From assembly GCA_966211455.1 (NCBI GenBank), contig CBIHNI010000007.1, positions 62,001-126,000 of the forward strand: 64,000 nucleotides of DNA, in the 5' to 3' direction. Positions 1-8,519 of the stretch are shown here, piece after piece. Both the position numbers and the translations under genes were made by a program. The first letter of the stretch is position 1. Each line of letters opens with the position of its first letter. The notes under the pieces are model-generated. The model did not search any database. It saw only the letters and a list, made by a program, of their open reading frames with translations, and had not been told where the DNA came from. Source of the DNA: 21-14-0-10-47-8 sp966211455 (GTDB taxonomy: Bacteria; Bdellovibrionota; Bdellovibrionia; Bdellovibrionales; Bdellovibrionaceae).

Positions 1-980
1 TGTTTCATTTCTTGGCCATTCAGATACACTTTCACCGTCGAATTGCCTTCGGTGCCTTCAGCAAAAACTTGCATCAGAACTTTGGCGGCGTTGGCTTTCA
101 AAACGATTGCTAGAACCAAGCGGCCTGAATTGATTTTTGTGTAAGATTGACCGTGCTCGTCTGTTGCCGGCACACCCGTCGCATAGATATCGAAAAGAGC
201 CTCGACATTCAGTTGATCGTTCGGGGTTTGCAAAAGGCCCGTGATATTTCCGTTAGCACCAAGCTCAAGCGCTTGATTGTTGATGACAGCTTCGCCTGAA
301 ATCAAACCCGAAACATTCTGGCCGACGTAATCGAAAGCGTTTTGGTCTTGAACGTTCAAAAGTTTTGATGCCGAAGAGATCTGCAAAGTTCCCGCAAGAT
401 CGGCCGAGTTTTCACCGGTGCGAGTCGCAACCAAGCGATAGCCGAAATCCGTTTTTGAATCCATCGGACAAGCGGTGCCCGACATGTAGCTCCAACCTTT
501 GTATTCAGAGATGAAGGTGTTGCCGCTTTCCGTCTGGCTCGGTTGCTGATTTGGATTTTGCGTGAAAACGCAGTTTTGTTTCATCTGCTGCTTCAGCTGT
601 TCGATATCGCCGGTCACCGCACGCAAACGCAAAACTGATTTGAAGACCGAGCTTTTAAAGAAGGCTTGGACCGCCTCGACTTCGGCATTGCCCGAGCGAC
701 GCAAAGATCCTGGAATTGCTCCTGCGCCTTGCGACGGAGAAACCGCATTGATCGCCTCATTGATTTTTGAAGCGCCTTCAGCCGATTTGCTGATTGCTTC
801 CATTTGCTCTGGGGTCAGCGGTTCGGCTTTCGTTCCGTCCGGGAAAACTCCGACTTGGGCCGATGCTCCGACCACTGATTTTGAAAAACGACCGCCGCCA
901 TTCCCACCGCCATCATCCGAATTTTTGCTGCAACCGATAGCAAGTGTGGCCACCGTGGCCAAAATAAGGAACGCCTTCAT
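1..980 (-). CDS. Putative lipoprotein, 3' part beyond the window
   Basis: The reverse strand is open from an ATG at 980 to the window edge (about 326 codons), so the C-terminus is missing. The N-terminus MKAFLILATVATLAIGC is a lipoprotein signal peptide with the acylated Cys at residue 17, followed by a Lys/Ser/Asp and Gly-rich tether. The mature part has no family I recognise. It contains a helical stretch rich in Glu, Lys and Ala, then a beta-rich region with repeated short hydrophobic strands, consistent with an envelope-anchored protein. An overlapping forward reading frame at 562-1008 is a shadow. The lipoprotein call is seen in the sequence; the function is unknown. Confidence 0.75.
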   Translation of the reverse strand, partial: MKAFLILATVATLAIGCSKNSDDGGGNGGGRFSKSVVGASAQVGVFPDGTKAEPLTPEQMEAISKSAEGASKINEAINAVSPSQGAGAIPGSLRRSGNAEVEAVQAFFKSSVFKSVLRLRAVTGDIEQLKQQMKQNCVFTQNPNQQPSQTESGNTFISEYKGWSYMSGTACPMDSKTDFGYRLVATRTGENSADLAGTLQISSASKLLNVQDQNAFDYVGQNVSGLISGEAVINNQALELGANGNITGLLQTPNDQLNVEALFDIYATGVPATDEHGQSYTKINSGRLVLAIVLKANAAKVLMQVFAEGTEGNSTVKVYLNGQEMK

Positions 981-1240
981 CCATGACTCCTTTATCTGTG
1001 GTTGTTGAAAGGAATATGAGAACCGTTGCTTAGATCTTTGTCATCTTGGGAAACGTTCAGACTTTGCAAAACTGTTTGCTGATTGTGTCGAAATTTTCCT
1101 CAGCAAAGTTTCAAAGTCTCAGCCAAAGGTCCAGGTCCTGTCGAAATGTTGCGCAAATTTGCTTAAATAAAGTCAGTGAATTCCGCTACTTACCTAAAGC
1201 CCTGTGGACTAACATCCGATAGACTTAGGGTGAGGTGCTT

Positions 1241-1987
1241 ATGAAAAAGCTAATAACCATTTTAATGATCGCATCGATGAGTCTTGTGGGTTGCAGCGGC
1301 AAAAGCGGCTTTCAATCTTTGGACAATGCTTTGACGGGCTCTTCGGGCAACAACTCGCAAGGTAACGGCGACAACAGCGGCAGCGGTGGCAACACCGACG
1401 CAAGCTGGGAAAAAGTCGATATGGACGGATACTCGCAAGGTCTGGACTCGAAAGGTAAGATGGTGGTTCAAATCGACAAGGCCAATCAGGCTTTGATTTT
1501 GATCCTGCCGCTTCCGGCTTTTGCGTTGCTGACCTTTGCATCGCGCGTGGACATCCCCGAGCTGGAAGGTGCTTACTTCATGAGCTACAAAAATAGCGAT
1601 GGCAGCACACAGGTCGCGATCAGCGTGCCTTTGAAGTACGTATTGAAGGGGGCAGAATTCCTTCCGACGCAGACTTTGCCGAATGGAGACGCGCTTCCTT
1701 ACATTCCGGCGGGCGAATTGCCAGGTTTTGCAATCCAGTTTCCACAACAACCTAAATATCAGGTGTACCTGTATATTGGTGTGAACGTTGCCGCAGCGTT
1801 CGTCGAACTCCCAGACCTGGGGATTCCGGTCGGGGGCACCGTGAAAGTAAAGAACAAAGCGAAGACCAAAGAAGTTGGCGCAATCGGTTATGTTCCAGCA
1901 AAGGGAAATCACGATGGCGGGCTGTATCTGGCCGCCCAAATTCCGAATGACATGGCCATCGTCATTGACGAGCTGATCCGCTGGTAA
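1241..1987 (+). CDS. Small lipoprotein of unknown function
   Basis: 248 residues. The ATG at 1241 is preferred over an in-frame GTG at 1235 because a GAGGTG Shine-Dalgarno precedes it. The signal peptide ends in a lipobox (SLVGC, Cys about residue 18). It is followed by a low-complexity Ser/Gly/Asn/Asp linker (about residues 30-55) and a compact domain of about 190 residues with alternating hydrophobic strands. There are no catalytic motifs that I recognise. It stands alone, divergent from the lipoprotein at 1-980, with 260 bases between the two starts in which I see no clear promoter. Probably an outer-membrane-anchored surface or periplasmic protein; the role is unknown. Confidence 0.75.
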   Translation: MKKLITILMIASMSLVGCSGKSGFQSLDNALTGSSGNNSQGNGDNSGSGGNTDASWEKVDMDGYSQGLDSKGKMVVQIDKANQALILILPLPAFALLTFASRVDIPELEGAYFMSYKNSDGSTQVAISVPLKYVLKGAEFLPTQTLPNGDALPYIPAGELPGFAIQFPQQPKYQVYLYIGVNVAAAFVELPDLGIPVGGTVKVKNKAKTKEVGAIGYVPAKGNHDGGLYLAAQIPNDMAIVIDELIRW

Positions 1988-2084
1988 GACCAGACCGAAA
2001 TATCTGTTTACAGAGTCCCTGAAATGTCGCTACCCTGAATGAGTTTTCAATTCGGGTTAACGACACTTCAGGGAGTTTTTCATT

Positions 2085-2540
2085 ATGGCAAAAAAGAAAA
2101 AAGCAGCGAAAAAAACTGCAAAAAAAGCAGCTAAGAAAACCACAGCAAAGAAGAAGGCGCCGGCGAAGAAAGCCACCAAAAAAGCGGCTAAAAAAACCGC
2201 GAAAAAGGCAGCCCCAAAAAAGAAGGCCGCTCCTAAAAAAGCGAAAGCCAAAAAAGCTCCAGCTGCGAAGAAAGCGGCTCCCGCAAAAAAAGCAGCGGCA
2301 GCAATCGCTCCGGCAAAAGAATACAAACACGAACCTTTGATGGACGAGTTGGATGAATTCGGCGACGACGCTGGCGGCATGGACGACATGGAAGCTGACG
2401 ACGCTGAAGAAGGCGCAGCTGAAAACGAAGAAGGCTGGGAAGAGTCCGAAGAAAAAGAAGACGAGCCATTTGAAAAAATGGATGGCGACGACGACGATGA
2501 TGAAGACGAAGAGGCCGGAGACGACGAAGGTTACTTCTAA
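2085..2540 (+). CDS. Lysine/alanine-rich histone H1-like protein with acidic tail
   Basis: 151 residues in two opposite halves. Residues 1-about 85 are almost entirely Lys, Ala, Thr and Pro in AAKK/KKA repeats, like the C-terminal tail of histone H1 and like bacterial AlgP/HctB-type proteins. Residues about 86-151 are strongly acidic, ending in runs of Asp and Glu. There is no signal peptide, so it should be cytoplasmic. An AGGGAG Shine-Dalgarno precedes the ATG and a strong terminator follows, so it is probably monocistronic. The basic half is likely to bind DNA or RNA. The acidic half may self-mask or act as a partner-binding tail; this is inference. It is a low-complexity protein, so homology-based naming is unsafe. 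Confidence 0.8.
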   Translation: MAKKKKAAKKTAKKAAKKTTAKKKAPAKKATKKAAKKTAKKAAPKKKAAPKKAKAKKAPAAKKAAPAKKAAAAIAPAKEYKHEPLMDELDEFGDDAGGMDDMEADDAEEGAAENEEGWEESEEKEDEPFEKMDGDDDDDEDEEAGDDEGYF

Positions 2541-2570
2541 TCTCTGATTCGATTCAGTCGAAATCAAAAT

Positions 2571-2603
2571 AAAAAACCCAAGCCGAAAGCTTGGGTTTTT
2601 TTT
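2571..2603 (+). terminator. Rho-independent terminator
   Basis: An AACCCAAGC / GCTTGGGTT stem with a CGAAA loop is followed by eight T residues, 30 bases after the lysine-rich gene. The A-run on the 5' side means it can also serve the leftward gene at 2634-3083. Confidence 0.9.
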
Positions 2604-2633
2604 AGGAATGAACCTGAAATTAAAGTCGAAAAA

Positions 2634-3083
2634 TTATTCTTCGATCGCGGAATCCATCGAGCTTGTGATCACGCAGTTCGCATAATAATCCTGACCTTCG
2701 ATCTTGATGTGTGAAGATGCCAATCCTGCTGGACCGTTCATGAACAGACGAATCGTTTTGCTGTTCAGCTCGGAAACATAGGACTTTTCAGCCATCAGAT
2801 CGCCAGCCGGCACAGTCGTCGTCTGCCCCGATACCGAAACCGGTCCCAGCGCATTGACCGCATCGCCTTCCTGAAGAGTGACATCAAGTTCGCCCTTTGT
2901 CGCCGTCTGAACGTTTTTGTCCACAACTTCTTCAAAGCTCAAGGTGCCCTTGGCCGTGAAGCTGAATACGGTTTGCTCGGCTGTTGCAGGCATGCAAGAA
3001 ACCTGAGCGATCTTCAAAGTCGCCGTTTTTGCCTGTGCTGTTCCGGCCGCCAATACAAGAGCGGCCAACATCATGTTTTTCAT
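2634..3083 (-). CDS. Small secreted protein
   Basis: 149 residues. The ATG at 3083 is chosen over an upstream TTG because AAGGA lies 7-8 bases before it. MKNMMLAALVLAAGTAQA is a classic Sec signal peptide with an A-x-A cleavage site. The mature domain of about 130 residues carries two Cys residues (about 32 and 138) that could form a disulfide, and is predicted beta-rich. There are no known motifs. Its only neighbour on the strand is the sigma-54 activator 42 bases upstream, so it may be co-transcribed with it. Function unknown. Confidence 0.7.
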   Translation of the reverse strand: MKNMMLAALVLAAGTAQAKTATLKIAQVSCMPATAEQTVFSFTAKGTLSFEEVVDKNVQTATKGELDVTLQEGDAVNALGPVSVSGQTTTVPAGDLMAEKSYVSELNSKTIRLFMNGPAGLASSHIKIEGQDYYANCVITSSMDSAIEE

Positions 3084-3125
3084 ACTCAATCCTTACGTCT
3101 CAAGTTTACAGAGACAAAAATGGGT

Positions 3126-4184
3126 TTAGTCTTTAGCCGGCTTCTGGTGAACCGCGAACTTTTCGAATTCGCCGTACTCGTGAAGCTTGTTATACAAAGT
3201 CTTGATCGTGATGCCCAAAGCATTTGCCGCCTGAGTCTTGTTGCCATCAAAGTGCACCAAGGCTTTCAGGATGTAACGCTTTTCAAGTTCAGCCAAAGTG
3301 ATCGTTGGATCGTACTCGGCCGTTTCATCCTTGGTCTCCGGATTGCGGATGTTCTCAGGGATGTCGTTGATCATGATCGTGTGACCTTCGCACAGGATCT
3401 GCAAACGTTCGCAGACGTTTTGCAGTTCACGAATGTTTCCTGGCCAGTCATAGTTCGTCATGGCTTGCATCGCTTCGGTGTCCATCTGACGACCGCGGTT
3501 CAAATACGCGTGATCGTTCGAAGACAAGAAGTGATTGATCAAAGCCGGAATGTCTTCCTTACGGCGGCGCAAAGGTGGAACCGATGCGACGATCGTGTTG
3601 ATACGATAGAACAAGTCTTCACGGAAGTTTCCGATCTGAACTTCCTTTTCCAAATCGCGGTTGGTCGCGCAGATCAGACGGATGTCGACCTGAATTGGAT
3701 CTTTACCGCCGACGCGATAGATTTCACCTTCTTGGATGAAACGCAAAAGCTTGGCCTGGATCGCAGGTGACAATTCGCCGATTTCGTCCAGGAACAAAGT
3801 CCCGCCGTTCGCCGCTTCTGCCAATCCCATCTTTTTCTGGTATGCGCCCGTGAAGGATCCCTTCTCGTGACCGAATAATTCTGATTCCAATAGTGTTTCA
3901 CGAAGAGCGCCGCAGTTGATCGCGACAAATGGTTTGCTCTTGCGAGTCGATTTTTCATGGATCGCTTTGGCGATCAGCTCTTTACCTGTTCCAGATTCCC
4001 CAAGGACCAGGATGTTGGCGTTTGAAGTCGCCACTCTTTCGATCATCTTCATCAGCTGAGTCATGACATCTGACTTGAAGATGATGCTCTTCTGCTCGAC
4101 AATTTGAGCAGCAGGGGTTTGCCAAATCACCTGCCGCGTGTTCTGCGGAGTAGGCAAAATGGGGGAATTGATATCGCTCGACAT
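3126..4184 (-). CDS. Sigma-54-dependent transcriptional activator (AAA+), no receiver domain
   Basis: 352 residues. The start is the ATG at 4184, preceded by AAAGGTGG; an in-frame GTG at 4193 lies inside that Shine-Dalgarno. The first 40 residues carry no receiver, GAF or PAS domain. The AAA+ domain follows: Walker A GESGTGKE (62-69), the sigma-54 contact loop GSFTGA (109-114; Ser replaces the usual Ala), Walker B TLFLDEIG (129-136) and an arginine-finger region. The C-terminus is a Fis-type helix-turn-helix (about 300-345). Family knowledge: such proteins remodel RNA polymerase-sigma54. Without an input domain, activity is probably set by expression level or by a partner, as in PspF. Its targets are not evident in this window. 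Confidence 0.92.
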   Translation of the reverse strand: MSSDINSPILPTPQNTRQVIWQTPAAQIVEQKSIIFKSDVMTQLMKMIERVATSNANILVLGESGTGKELIAKAIHEKSTRKSKPFVAINCGALRETLLESELFGHEKGSFTGAYQKKMGLAEAANGGTLFLDEIGELSPAIQAKLLRFIQEGEIYRVGGKDPIQVDIRLICATNRDLEKEVQIGNFREDLFYRINTIVASVPPLRRRKEDIPALINHFLSSNDHAYLNRGRQMDTEAMQAMTNYDWPGNIRELQNVCERLQILCEGHTIMINDIPENIRNPETKDETAEYDPTITLAELEKRYILKALVHFDGNKTQAANALGITIKTLYNKLHEYGEFEKFAVHQKPAKD

Positions 4185-4279
4185 ACGTGCCACCTTTCAA
4201 CAACGATTGATTTTGGGTCCAACTCCTGTTTCCCGGCGTGCCCCCACGCTCACATCTGGAACCATTTGTTGTGCACCGT

Positions 4280-4308
4280 GTTATATGGCAATTCTACAAT
4301 TTCCACAA
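4280..4308 (-). promoter_or_regulatory. Candidate sigma-70 promoter for the sigma-54 activator gene
   Basis: On the reverse strand TTGTGG (4303-4308) and TATAAC (4280-4285) are separated by 17 bases. Transcription would start near 4273, leaving a leader of about 90 bases before the ATG at 4184. It is a consensus match only. Confidence 0.45.
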
Positions 4309-4357
4309 CAAAAAGTTTGCAAAGGCATGTAAGAAGTTCAGGATTTGGTGAGGACCT

Positions 4358-5278
4358 ATGTCCACATTGAGGTCACCTACAAAAAATTTACACCTCCCAG
4401 ATCTCGCATCTAAGTTTATGAAATACCTAGAGAATGTTGAATCTTGCTCGGACCTAACTTTGAAGGCTTATTGGTTAGATTTGGGTCAAGCCTTCCCTGA
4501 ATTGGCAGGCCCTGTAAAAGCACCAAAAAACTACCAAGAAAGCGAGCTTTTGGCGGCCGCCAGGCAGGCCCAATTGGGCTGGGGAAAACTGAGCCCGGCC
4601 AGCCGCAATCGCAAGGCCGCGACCTTGAAATCCTTCTTTGGATACCTGTTTCGGGAAGGCGTCCTTGAGCGTGACCTGGCGTCGCAAATTCATAGCCCCA
4701 AAGTCCCCAAAAAGCTCCCTCACTTTATCTCGGTCGACGAGGTCATCTCGATTTTGCAAAGCTTTGATCGCGACACCGACGGCATCACCAAGCAAGAGAA
4801 GCTACTGTTCCTGCTTCTTTACGGCGCCGGCCTGCGGGTCAGCGAAGCCTGCAATCTGCAGTGGAAAAATGTGGACCTGCAACAGCGTGTGCTTCGCATT
4901 TTGGGAAAAGGTGGCAAAGAGCGAATCGTCGCGATCCCGCAAAATCTGGCGGACTATTTGAAGAGTGAGAAATCAAAATCTCACTCGGAATTTATCTGGG
5001 GAGCCGAGCCTTTGAATTCACGCACGGCCTACGAGTGGATTCGCCAACGTGGAGTCAAAGCCGGACTGCTGCGCCCGATTCACCCGCACGCCCTTCGCCA
5101 CAGCTTTGCGACCCACCTGCTTGCCAGCGGCGCAAACCTTCGCACCTTGCAAGAGCTGTTAGGCCACGAAAGCCTGACCGCGACCGAAAAGTACACTCAC
5201 CTGGGGGTGGACCAGTTGGCGCGCACGCTGGAAAGCCATCATCCCTTCGGGCAGAAGAAAACCCGCCGCACGAACTGA
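4358..5278 (+). CDS. xerC: Tyrosine recombinase, XerC/XerD type
   Basis: 306 residues, normal for Xer proteins (about 300). An N-terminal SAM-like core-binding domain (about 10-105) is followed by the catalytic domain. The active-site set is complete: Arg160 (GAGLRVSEA), Lys184 (LGKGGKER), His244 and Arg247 (HPHALRHS), His270 (LLGHESL) and nucleophile Tyr279 (EKYTHL). A GGTGAGG Shine-Dalgarno precedes the ATG. Family knowledge: Xer recombinases resolve chromosome dimers at dif with FtsK. No phage or integron genes flank it, which favours the housekeeping role. Whether it is XerC or XerD cannot be decided without the partner gene. Confidence 0.93.
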   Translation: MSTLRSPTKNLHLPDLASKFMKYLENVESCSDLTLKAYWLDLGQAFPELAGPVKAPKNYQESELLAAARQAQLGWGKLSPASRNRKAATLKSFFGYLFREGVLERDLASQIHSPKVPKKLPHFISVDEVISILQSFDRDTDGITKQEKLLFLLLYGAGLRVSEACNLQWKNVDLQQRVLRILGKGGKERIVAIPQNLADYLKSEKSKSHSEFIWGAEPLNSRTAYEWIRQRGVKAGLLRPIHPHALRHSFATHLLASGANLRTLQELLGHESLTATEKYTHLGVDQLARTLESHHPFGQKKTRRTN

Positions 5279-5444
5279 CGTGTTCACAGACCCGTCTCAT
5301 CCAAAGATGCAAATTTCGCGGTCTCAATCTGAGTCGGAATTCTTTATGAAATTTCGATTTCATTTTGAGAATCAATCAAGTTCACCACTTAAGAATCCGA
5401 TCCGTAAGTAGTTGAATTAACTTTATCAAGTCATCGAGGTCCTT

Positions 5445-6410
5445 ATGTACGCATTTAAATGGATCGTCAGCTTCACCCTTGCGATCGCTTTCTCGTGGAC
5501 TGCTCACGCCGCGGGACTTGAAGGCGTCATGATGGTCGTCAAAGGTGACATCAAAGTCACCACTCCTGACGGAAAAACCGAAGCGGCCAAGGTTGGAAAA
5601 AAAGTTTCTTCGGGTGACACGATCACCGCCGGCCCGGATTCGCGAGCGAAAGTCGTCATGGCCGATAAGAACGTCATCAACGTTTCACCCGATTCAAAAA
5701 TCGTCATCGAAAAATATGAAAACAACGGCAAAGACAAAAATGTCGAGCTGAACGTCGTCTACGGTAAAGTCCGCGCCAGCGTCGAGCAAAAATACGATGG
5801 TGAGAAAAACAAATTCAATATCAAGACTCCGTCGGCCGTGGCCGGTGTCCGCGGAACCGATTTCTTGATGGGCTACAATACTCAAACCAAAGTCGCGCAG
5901 GTTATTACGTTTTCCGGATCTGTTGCCGTTGGACAGCCAGGCCCTGGTGGCACGATCAAGAATCCTGTCTTCGTCAACGCTGGTCAGATGACAACTGCGG
6001 GCCCGGGCAAAACCCCGGACGCTCCAAAGTCCGTACCTAAAGAAGATCTGAACAAAGCGAGCAACGAAACAACCGCCGACACTGCGGGCACGACGAAATC
6101 GGATGCAAAATCGAATGTCGCCGAGACAAAGAAAGATGAGCCGAAAAAAGAAGAAGGCAAACGCGAACCTGCAAGCTCCAATAGTGGCAGTGGCGGCGGC
6201 TCGATGATCAGCACCAATGATCTTGGTCCTGGTGGACCGAGCGCTCCGGATGCGACTCGCAGCCCGTCTTCCACAGGCCCATCCATTCCGGTCGTGATTC
6301 CGAAGACTCCGGAAATCATGGATCCATGCGTGAAGAATCCAAGCATCTGCAAACCGCCAGTCACCGGTACGAAGTCCAAGGTGAATATTATTTTGAATCC
6401 AGGACAATAG
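5445..6410 (+). CDS. FecR-domain secreted protein
   Basis: 321 residues. A Sec signal peptide (1-22, ends AHA) is followed by a FecR domain (about 28-180) with the diagnostic TPSAVAGVRGTDF segment. The tail (about 185-321) is disordered, rich in Lys, Glu, Ser, Gly and Pro. Classical FecR proteins are inner-membrane regulators of FecI sigma factors. Here there is no transmembrane segment and no FecI neighbour, so this belongs to the stand-alone periplasmic/secreted FecR-domain type often seen in deltaproteobacteria, proposed to bind glycans or act structurally. The next gene, a TPR/beta-barrel protein 45 bases on, is probably its functional partner. Confidence 0.85.
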   Translation: MYAFKWIVSFTLAIAFSWTAHAAGLEGVMMVVKGDIKVTTPDGKTEAAKVGKKVSSGDTITAGPDSRAKVVMADKNVINVSPDSKIVIEKYENNGKDKNVELNVVYGKVRASVEQKYDGEKNKFNIKTPSAVAGVRGTDFLMGYNTQTKVAQVITFSGSVAVGQPGPGGTIKNPVFVNAGQMTTAGPGKTPDAPKSVPKEDLNKASNETTADTAGTTKSDAKSNVAETKKDEPKKEEGKREPASSNSGSGGGSMISTNDLGPGGPSAPDATRSPSSTGPSIPVVIPKTPEIMDPCVKNPSICKPPVTGTKSKVNIILNPGQ

Positions 6411-6419
6411 ACATTCTAT

Positions 6420-6466
6420 AATCGAAGCACGCCCCTTGTTTGAAGGAGATCGGCTGTGCTTCGATT
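6420..6466 (+). promoter_or_regulatory. Hairpin covering the GTG start of the TPR/barrel gene
   Basis: A perfect 11-bp inverted repeat (6420-6430 and 6456-6466; arm AATCGAAGCAC) encloses a 25-base loop. The 3' arm begins exactly at the GTG start codon (6456-6458), while the AAGGAG Shine-Dalgarno (6443-6448) is exposed in the loop. The arm is followed by a T-rich stretch, so it could also act as a weak terminator between the two genes. Translational control is inferred, not shown. Confidence 0.6.
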
Positions 6467-8519
6467 TTTCATTTTTGTTTTGCTGACATGCGCTTCTCTT
6501 TTCTCTCACGCCCAAGTCAAAGTGAGCTCTTCGAAACCCGTGCGTCTCGAATACCGCTCGGCGATCTGGAATAAAAATTCGAACGAAGTGGAATACAAAT
6601 CGATTTTACTTCGCGATTCGAACTCGAAAAAAATGGTTCATATCCAGCTGCAAGAGACCGAGCCCGACTCGGGCATTTTCCTGGGCAGTTACTCGGTCAC
6701 GTTTGGCGAACAAGATCTGACCCCCGAGGTCTACTTTCCACCGCAAAGTCTTTTGAAAACTCCGGATCAGATGAAAACCCTAGAAGCGATGATCAAAGAC
6801 GGAAGCTTGTTGCGTAAACCGTATTTCATCCGCGACGAAGGCAAGGGTTTGTACATGCTCAGCATCTTTGACACCAAAGAGCAGGCCGTGGCGGCCCTTG
6901 ATGAATACCGCCGTTTGCGCCTGCAGGGAAAGTCGCCGATCAGCGAGTCGACTTTGCAAGCGCAGGCCCAAGCCCAGCGTGAAAAAGAGATGCGTGATAG
7001 CGCCGCCAAAGCTCAGCAGCAAGAATCGGATCGCCAGCGTTTGGAGCAAGAAGAACGCGCCCGGCAAGAAGCGCTTCGTAAGCAACAGGAAATGCTAAAC
7101 GCGGCCGAGAAAGCCCGCCGTAAAGCCGAAGCCCGCCGCGCGGCCGACGAAGGCATGGGTTTGTACAAACAGGAAAAGTACACCGAAGCTGAGGGCCGCT
7201 TCGCAAAGGCGATCGAAATGGATCCCTCTAATAACTCTTTCAACTTTCAATACGGCGTCACCCTGTATCGCAATGGCCATTACAATAAATCATTGGCGGT
7301 CTTGAATTTGGCCGAAGGCGCCGACGTCAACCAGGCCGAAAAGGACTTCTTTTTGGCTTCGAATTATATGAAGCTCAAGGAAACGGACAACGCGATCAAA
7401 TATTACGAATCCGTGAAAGCCCGCAATGACAAGGCCATCAGTCCGGGCGCCGCTTTTTACGCCGGTGTTTTGCAGTATCAAACTGAAAAATTCGATCCGG
7501 CCAAAGCAAATTTCGAATACGTTCTCGATAACTCTTCCGATGCGGCATTGGACAAACAGGCTGAAACTTACATCGAACAAATTGCCAATATCGTCGCCTT
7601 CCGCAAAGAACAGGAAAAGAAATTCATCATCACTTTGAACGGTGGCCTGATGTATGACTCGAACATCTTAGCGGTCGCCAAATCTCAGATGGACCAGCAG
7701 ACAGAGCTTGCCGGCTACCGTTGGTCCTATGCCGGAACGGTCGAATACCGCCCGCTTTACACCTTCGTTCATGATTTCTCGGTGATTTTTTCCGCCAGCG
7801 ATATGTATTCGATGAACAATAAATTCGCGGCCGAAAAGAAGTTTCAAGATACGGATCCTTTGATGGCTTCAGTCTATTTCCCTTACCGCTACAAAGGAAA
7901 GGCCTTCGATAAAGCCTACCAGATGACTTTGAATCCCGGTGTGGAAACGACGATGATGAATGCGGACTCGGAAGGAAGCCGTGAAACCATTTTAGATTCG
8001 GTCGTTCTGAAAAACGATCACACCTTCGTCATGGATAACACCTGGTTTTCAACATACTCATTGGAAGCCCGCTCGGACAAATCGAAGATTGCCGCCACCG
8101 AAGGCACAGATGACGATTTAACGGCCACCAAATTCACGCTTTCGACCACTCAAACTTTCTTTCAGAACGACAAAAAAACGGAAGCTTGGATTGGCGAAAT
8201 GGGTCTTTCGAATAACACCGCAAAAGGTGACAACAACACTTACAATCGCTTTGATTTTGCGGCCACCTATATGTCACCTTTGGCGGGAGACATGACGTGG
8301 ACGGCGCGACTGGGTGTCTTTTATGCGGATTACAACAAGCACACGATCGGCCGTAAAGATACCAGCACCTCGGCCACTTTTGGTCTGCTAAAGCCCCTGT
8401 CTGAAAATTTGTCTGCGACCGTCACCGGCACATACACGAACAATGGTTCGACGCTTGAGACATCGGATTACAGCAAGTACCTGGTGATGACGATGTTTAC
8501 GTGGACAACATCCCTGTAG
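6456..8519 (+). CDS. Outer-membrane protein with coiled coil, TPRs and C-terminal beta-barrel
   Basis: 687 residues, GTG start with AAGGAG seven bases before it. A signal peptide (1-19, ends SHA) leads to a domain of about 130 residues whose end (about 125-150) resembles a SPOR-like segment. A charged coiled coil follows (about 165-230, rich in Gln, Glu, Ala, Arg), then TPR-like helices (about 228-375). The last 300 residues alternate polar and hydrophobic strands with many aromatics (starting ITLNGGLMYDSNI) and look like an outer-membrane barrel. The architecture suggests a surface-exposed scaffold or export channel, in a pair with the FecR protein. The last 23 bases overlap convergent recO. 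Confidence 0.8.
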   Translation: MLRFFIFVLLTCASLFSHAQVKVSSSKPVRLEYRSAIWNKNSNEVEYKSILLRDSNSKKMVHIQLQETEPDSGIFLGSYSVTFGEQDLTPEVYFPPQSLLKTPDQMKTLEAMIKDGSLLRKPYFIRDEGKGLYMLSIFDTKEQAVAALDEYRRLRLQGKSPISESTLQAQAQAQREKEMRDSAAKAQQQESDRQRLEQEERARQEALRKQQEMLNAAEKARRKAEARRAADEGMGLYKQEKYTEAEGRFAKAIEMDPSNNSFNFQYGVTLYRNGHYNKSLAVLNLAEGADVNQAEKDFFLASNYMKLKETDNAIKYYESVKARNDKAISPGAAFYAGVLQYQTEKFDPAKANFEYVLDNSSDAALDKQAETYIEQIANIVAFRKEQEKKFIITLNGGLMYDSNILAVAKSQMDQQTELAGYRWSYAGTVEYRPLYTFVHDFSVIFSASDMYSMNNKFAAEKKFQDTDPLMASVYFPYRYKGKAFDKAYQMTLNPGVETTMMNADSEGSRETILDSVVLKNDHTFVMDNTWFSTYSLEARSDKSKIAATEGTDDDLTATKFTLSTTQTFFQNDKKTEAWIGEMGLSNNTAKGDNNTYNRFDFAATYMSPLAGDMTWTARLGVFYADYNKHTIGRKDTSTSATFGLLKPLSENLSATVTGTYTNNGSTLETSDYSKYLVMTMFTWTTSL

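Noticed and set aside
562..1008. 148-residue forward reading frame
   Set aside because: It is antisense to the signal-peptide lipoprotein at 1-980, which has a clear lipobox.
1262..1939. 225-residue reverse frame
   Set aside because: Antisense to the lipoprotein at 1241-1987; no ribosome site or recognisable domain.
5694..6515. 273-residue reverse frame
   Set aside because: Antisense to the FecR-domain gene; composition is that of a shadow frame.
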